Shown in pieces: positions 6,430 through 8,939 of a stretch of DNA of 8,939 nucleotides. The notes under the pieces are model-generated. The model was not told where the DNA came from. It did not search any database and saw nothing but the letters and a program-made list of their open reading frames with translations. This DNA comes from an uncultured Collinsella sp. (lineage in GTDB: Bacteria; Actinomycetota; Coriobacteriia; Coriobacteriales; Coriobacteriaceae): positions 1-8,939 of the forward strand of contig USHF01000052.1 in NCBI GenBank assembly GCA_900554465.1. The letters run 5' to 3'. How positions within the stretch are numbered: the first letter of the stretch is position 1; the number at the start of each line of letters is the position of its first letter. A program made the position numbers and the translations under genes.

Positions 6430-6927
6430 TTAGCGGTAGTTGGTGAACTGCAGCGGCTGGCCGTAGTCCTGGTCGCGCAGGAACTGGATCACGGTCTGCA
6501 ACGCGTCCTTCGAAGCAGAGGAAACACGCAGCTTGTCGGCCTCGATAGTCACCTTGACCTTGAGCTTTTGGTCCTTGATGTCCTTGTTGATCTTCTTGGC
6601 GGTCGCCTGGTCGATACCCTCGACGATATGGCCGAGCACGCGAACGGTGCCGCCCGATGCCGCCTGCGGAGCATCCCACGAGACAGCCTTGAGGTCGATG
6701 CCGCGCTTGATGAGCTTGGAGCTCAGCACGTCGATAATCTGCTTGGAGACAAAGTCGGCCGGGGCGTTGATCGTAAAGAGCTTGTCGCCCTTCGAAAGCT
6801 CGATCGTGGCGCCGGAATCCTTCAGGTCATAGCGCTGGGAAATCTCGCGCGTGGTTTGCTGGAAGGCGTTGTCGACCTCTTGCATGTTGACCTCGGACAC
6901 GACGTCGAAGCTGGAATCTTTAGCCAT
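6430..6927 (-). CDS. yajQ: YajQ family nucleotide-binding protein
   Basis: Small cytoplasmic protein of the YajQ family (UPF0234). Some members bind cyclic di-GMP and act in gene regulation; the role in most species is unsettled. The 165-residue length is typical. Characteristic stretches are the start MAKDSSFDVVSEVNMQEVDN, the REISQRYDLK segment (27-36), and the end IQFLRDQDYGQPLQFTNYR. No other domain is seen. The ATG at 6927 has AAAGGA about 6 bases upstream. It lies 26 bases after the rodZ-like gene and 27 before rimO, which suggests co-transcription. No cyclic di-GMP enzyme is present in this window, so ligand binding here is inference only. Confidence 0.93.
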   Translation of the reverse strand: MAKDSSFDVVSEVNMQEVDNAFQQTTREISQRYDLKDSGATIELSKGDKLFTINAPADFVSKQIIDVLSSKLIKRGIDLKAVSWDAPQAASGGTVRVLGHIVEGIDQATAKKINKDIKDQKLKVKVTIEADKLRVSSASKDALQTVIQFLRDQDYGQPLQFTNYR

Positions 6928-6953
6928 GATGTTTCCTTTCGCGTACGAGCGGC

Positions 6954-8465
6954 TTAGTAGCTATCGTACGAATAGTCGGTAGAATCGGTGGGCGTCTGGC
7001 CGTCAGTTGCGGTATCGGCGCCATCCGTGGACTGGGCATCGGTGCCGTCGGTGGTGTCGGTACCATCGGTGGTGTCGGTACCATCAGAACTTTCACCATT
7101 CTCGGAACCAGTCGTCTCCTTCTTGGGAACGGTGATCGTCACACGCGCCACGCCCGAGGTCTTGGTATCGTAACGGACCTTTTCGCCGTTCTTGGTAACG
7201 GTGACATCGGAAGGCTTGGACGTGGTGATCTCGATCGAGGACTCAGGCGTGTACTCCTGCTCAAAGGGGCCAGTCGCCTGGGCGCCATAGACCGACTTGC
7301 CATCAACCTTGACCTCAATCCAGGCGGTCTTTCCCTTGGCAACGGAGACCTTGACCTTCGTTACCTCGTTTTCTTCCTTTTTAGCCGTCGTCTTGGTGGC
7401 GTCCGAATCGGTCGACTCATCCGTCGCCTCATCGGTGTCTTCGTCCTCGTCGACCGTTTCAGTCTTCTTAGAAGACTTCTTGGTCGTCGTCTTGGTAACA
7501 GCGGGCGTCTCGGGCGTGGTCTCGGGCGTCGAAGATGCGCAGCCGCGCAGAAGTACCACGATGAGCACGATCAGCAGCAACGCCACGGCACCGATGCCGG
7601 CGTAGACGATACGCGGATCGAGACCGTTGTTTTGAGGAGTACGGGAACCGCCGCGTCCACGACTGGAACTGCTGCGGCCGCCTCCCTGAGGCATACGACC
7701 ACGATTGCTGTCGGAACGGCCGCGATAGCCACCCTGGCCCTGAAGGCTGCGCTGACCCGAGCGGGGCGCAAGTTCACCGCGGCCTTGATAGCCACGCTGG
7801 CCCGCACGCGGAGCCGAAGAGCGCTGGCCATACGGCTGTGATTGAGAGCGAAGACGCGGCGTCACCTGCGTGGCATCGGCGTCCGCATAGCCGCCGAGAG
7901 CACGACCGGCAGAGACACCACGGTAGCCACGATCGGAATAGCCGCCATCTCCGTAGCCGACACGGGGATCGCGCACCACACCGCGGGCAGCGGGAAGCGC
8001 ACGATCGTCGGACATAGGCGTGCTGCGGAAACGATCGCGCTGAGAACGGATTTCCTCACTGGACCCCGTCTCGGTAATATAGCCAGCCTGCTGCGGACGC
8101 TGACCATAACGCGTTGAGCGACCACCCTGAACCATCAGGAAGCGCCCGTTATCGACAGAGGAACGCGAATTGACGTAGCCGGCGGCGTCCTGAAAACGAC
8201 CGCCCTGCTGCGACGTCTCGCGTTCGTATGCCATCAGGTCGTCAAAGTAGGCATTGACGACCTCGCGCGGATTGAGGCCCAAAAAACGAGCATAGCTCGA
8301 AATCATGCCCTGCGCATAGCCGCGCGGCGGCATCGAAGCAAAGTTACCGGTCTCGAAAAACTCGATGATCTGCGGCCTGATTTTGATGGTGTTGGCGACC
8401 TGCTGAATGGAAAGGCCCATTCGGCGACGCTGCTCGAGCAGCATGTCACCAAAGCGTGCAGCCAT
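6954..8465 (-). CDS. rodZ: RodZ-like cell-shape protein: HTH, disordered linker, one membrane segment
   Basis: RodZ links the MreB cytoskeleton to the elongation machinery through a cytoplasmic HTH fold, one transmembrane helix and an outer domain. This 503-residue product has the HTH_25-type domain at about 4-72 (GLSIQQVANTIKIRPQIIEF, then SSYARFLGLNPREVV). A long disordered Arg/Gly/Gln/Ser/Tyr-rich linker spans about 85-284 with many RG and GR steps and a 15-residue tandem duplication (218-247). One transmembrane segment lies at 286-308. An acidic Thr/Asp linker (about 311-366), a predicted beta-rich DUF4115-like domain (about 369-446) and a Thr/Asp/Gly-rich acidic tail follow. The basic side before the helix predicts N-in topology. 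The start overlaps the ftsK stop by one base (TGATG), with GGAGGA 5 bases upstream. Downstream of ftsK and upstream of pgsA is a usual place for rodZ in Gram-positive bacteria. Family placement is firm; exact function is inferred. Confidence 0.85.
   Translation of the reverse strand: MAARFGDMLLEQRRRMGLSIQQVANTIKIRPQIIEFFETGNFASMPPRGYAQGMISSYARFLGLNPREVVNAYFDDLMAYERETSQQGGRFQDAAGYVNSRSSVDNGRFLMVQGGRSTRYGQRPQQAGYITETGSSEEIRSQRDRFRSTPMSDDRALPAARGVVRDPRVGYGDGGYSDRGYRGVSAGRALGGYADADATQVTPRLRSQSQPYGQRSSAPRAGQRGYQGRGELAPRSGQRSLQGQGGYRGRSDSNRGRMPQGGGRSSSSRGRGGSRTPQNNGLDPRIVYAGIGAVALLLIVLIVVLLRGCASSTPETTPETPAVTKTTTKKSSKKTETVDEDEDTDEATDESTDSDATKTTAKKEENEVTKVKVSVAKGKTAWIEVKVDGKSVYGAQATGPFEQEYTPESSIEITTSKPSDVTVTKNGEKVRYDTKTSGVARVTITVPKKETTGSENGESSDGTDTTDGTDTTDGTDAQSTDGADTATDGQTPTDSTDYSYDSY
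7045..7086 (-). repeat. 18-bp tandem repeat in the 3' part of rodZ
   Basis: On the plus strand CCGTCGGTGGTGTCGGTA (7045-7062) is followed by CCATCGGTGGTGTCGGTA (7063-7080), one mismatch, and a partial third copy. It encodes repeated DGTDTT units in the acidic extracytoplasmic tail. Such a repeat could change copy number by slippage in 18-bp (six-codon) steps. Confidence 0.8.
7725..7814 (-). repeat. 45-bp diverged tandem duplication in the rodZ linker
   Basis: Residues 218-232 (APRAGQRGYQGRGEL) and 233-247 (APRSGQRSLQGQGGY) align as adjacent 15-residue units with nine identities. Nearby, 7718-7740 and 7781-7803 are 23-base copies differing at three positions, 63 bases apart. The linker appears to have grown by duplication. 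Confidence 0.6.
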
Positions 8466-8939
8466 CAGAATCCTCCAAACTCACGATCTTCACGTGCCAT
8501 CTCGGCGTCGACAGATTCCAGCGCGGCAAGCCCCTCCTCGTCCAACAGGACCTCGCGCGGCTTGGAACCGTCGGGCGGGCCGACGACACCCTTTTCTTCC
8601 AGCATGTCCATAATACGCCCGGCACGCGCATAGCCAACCTTCAGACGACGTTGCAGGCCAGATGTGGAGCCAAGCTGCGATTCCACCACAATATGGGCGG
8701 CTTCCCAAATGAGTGGATCATCGTCTTGCGGCTCGGCTACTCCGGTGCGGACAATGCCTCCGCCCCCCGCCATGGACATGGAAGCGGGCGCCACGGCAGA
8801 CAGGATCTCCTCGTGGTAGTCTGGCTCACTCTGCGACTTGACGAACTCGACAATCTCGTTGATCTCATCATCCGAGACAAAGCAGCCCTGGATACGGCGG
8901 GGCTTGCCCCAGTCGACCTTGGAGAACAACATGTCGCCC
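8465..8939 (-). CDS. ftsK: DNA translocase FtsK, C-terminal part only
   Basis: FtsK/SpoIIIE proteins pump DNA at the division septum and, in FtsK, activate XerCD recombination. Only the last 157 or so codons lie in the window; the gene continues beyond base 8939. The visible part begins GDMLF, the end of the RecA-like motor domain, then PRRIQGCFVSDDEI. After a glycine-containing linker comes the gamma winged-helix domain (about 71-131, counting from the ATG at 8932), with VVESQLGSTSGLQRRLKVGY and ARAGRIMDMLEEKGVVGP. In studied homologues this domain reads the polar orienting sequences of the chromosome. The TGA at 8465-8467 overlaps the rodZ ATG by one base, implying translational coupling. 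Confidence 0.95.
   Translation of the reverse strand, partial: GDMLFSKVDWGKPRRIQGCFVSDDEINEIVEFVKSQSEPDYHEEILSAVAPASMSMAGGGGIVRTGVAEPQDDDPLIWEAAHIVVESQLGSTSGLQRRLKVGYARAGRIMDMLEEKGVVGPPDGSKPREVLLDEEGLAALESVDAEMAREDREFGGF

Overview
The window is ordinary chromosomal housekeeping DNA, most likely from a member of the Coriobacteriia such as Collinsella. This assignment is an inference. It rests on the fairly GC-rich coding sequence, the protein variants, the Gram-positive type LexA box, and a gene order close to that of Firmicutes with RNase Y present. All nine genes are on the minus strand, so transcription runs from the high coordinates to the low ones. No gap between genes exceeds about 257 bases.

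Layout in transcription order: ftsK (3' end only, 8939-8465), a rodZ-like membrane gene with an N-terminal HTH (8465-6954), yajQ (6927-6430), rimO (6402-5053), pgsA (5043-4405) and cinA/pncC (4398-3862). Gaps here are 6-27 bases or a 1-base overlap, and no promoter was seen in them, so they probably form one operon. It ends at a perfect 10-bp hairpin (3831-3854). Next comes a 257-base control region. It holds six CCAAA-type motifs spaced about 11 bp apart, then a strong promoter with a perfect LexA box inside its spacer. This promoter drives recA (3604-2456) and recX (2444-1752), which are 11 bases apart. A likely terminator follows, its tail overlapping the next promoter, and then a structured leader of about 160 bases leads into rny (RNase Y, 1494-50).

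The first 49 bases are not biological. They match an Illumina Nextera read-1 adapter with part of the P5 sequence and an 8-base index. The rny gene is therefore cut at a contig end, lacking roughly its last 35-40 codons, and any translation running past position 50 is artefact.

Functionally the block joins chromosome segregation and cell shape (FtsK, RodZ), ribosome modification (RimO), phospholipid synthesis (PgsA), NAD salvage (PncC/CinA), SOS recombination (RecA, RecX) and mRNA turnover (RNase Y). I found no mobile element, CRISPR array, tRNA, rRNA or convincing unknown gene system. The less ordinary items are the recA control region, the rny leader and the low-complexity architecture of the RodZ-like protein.
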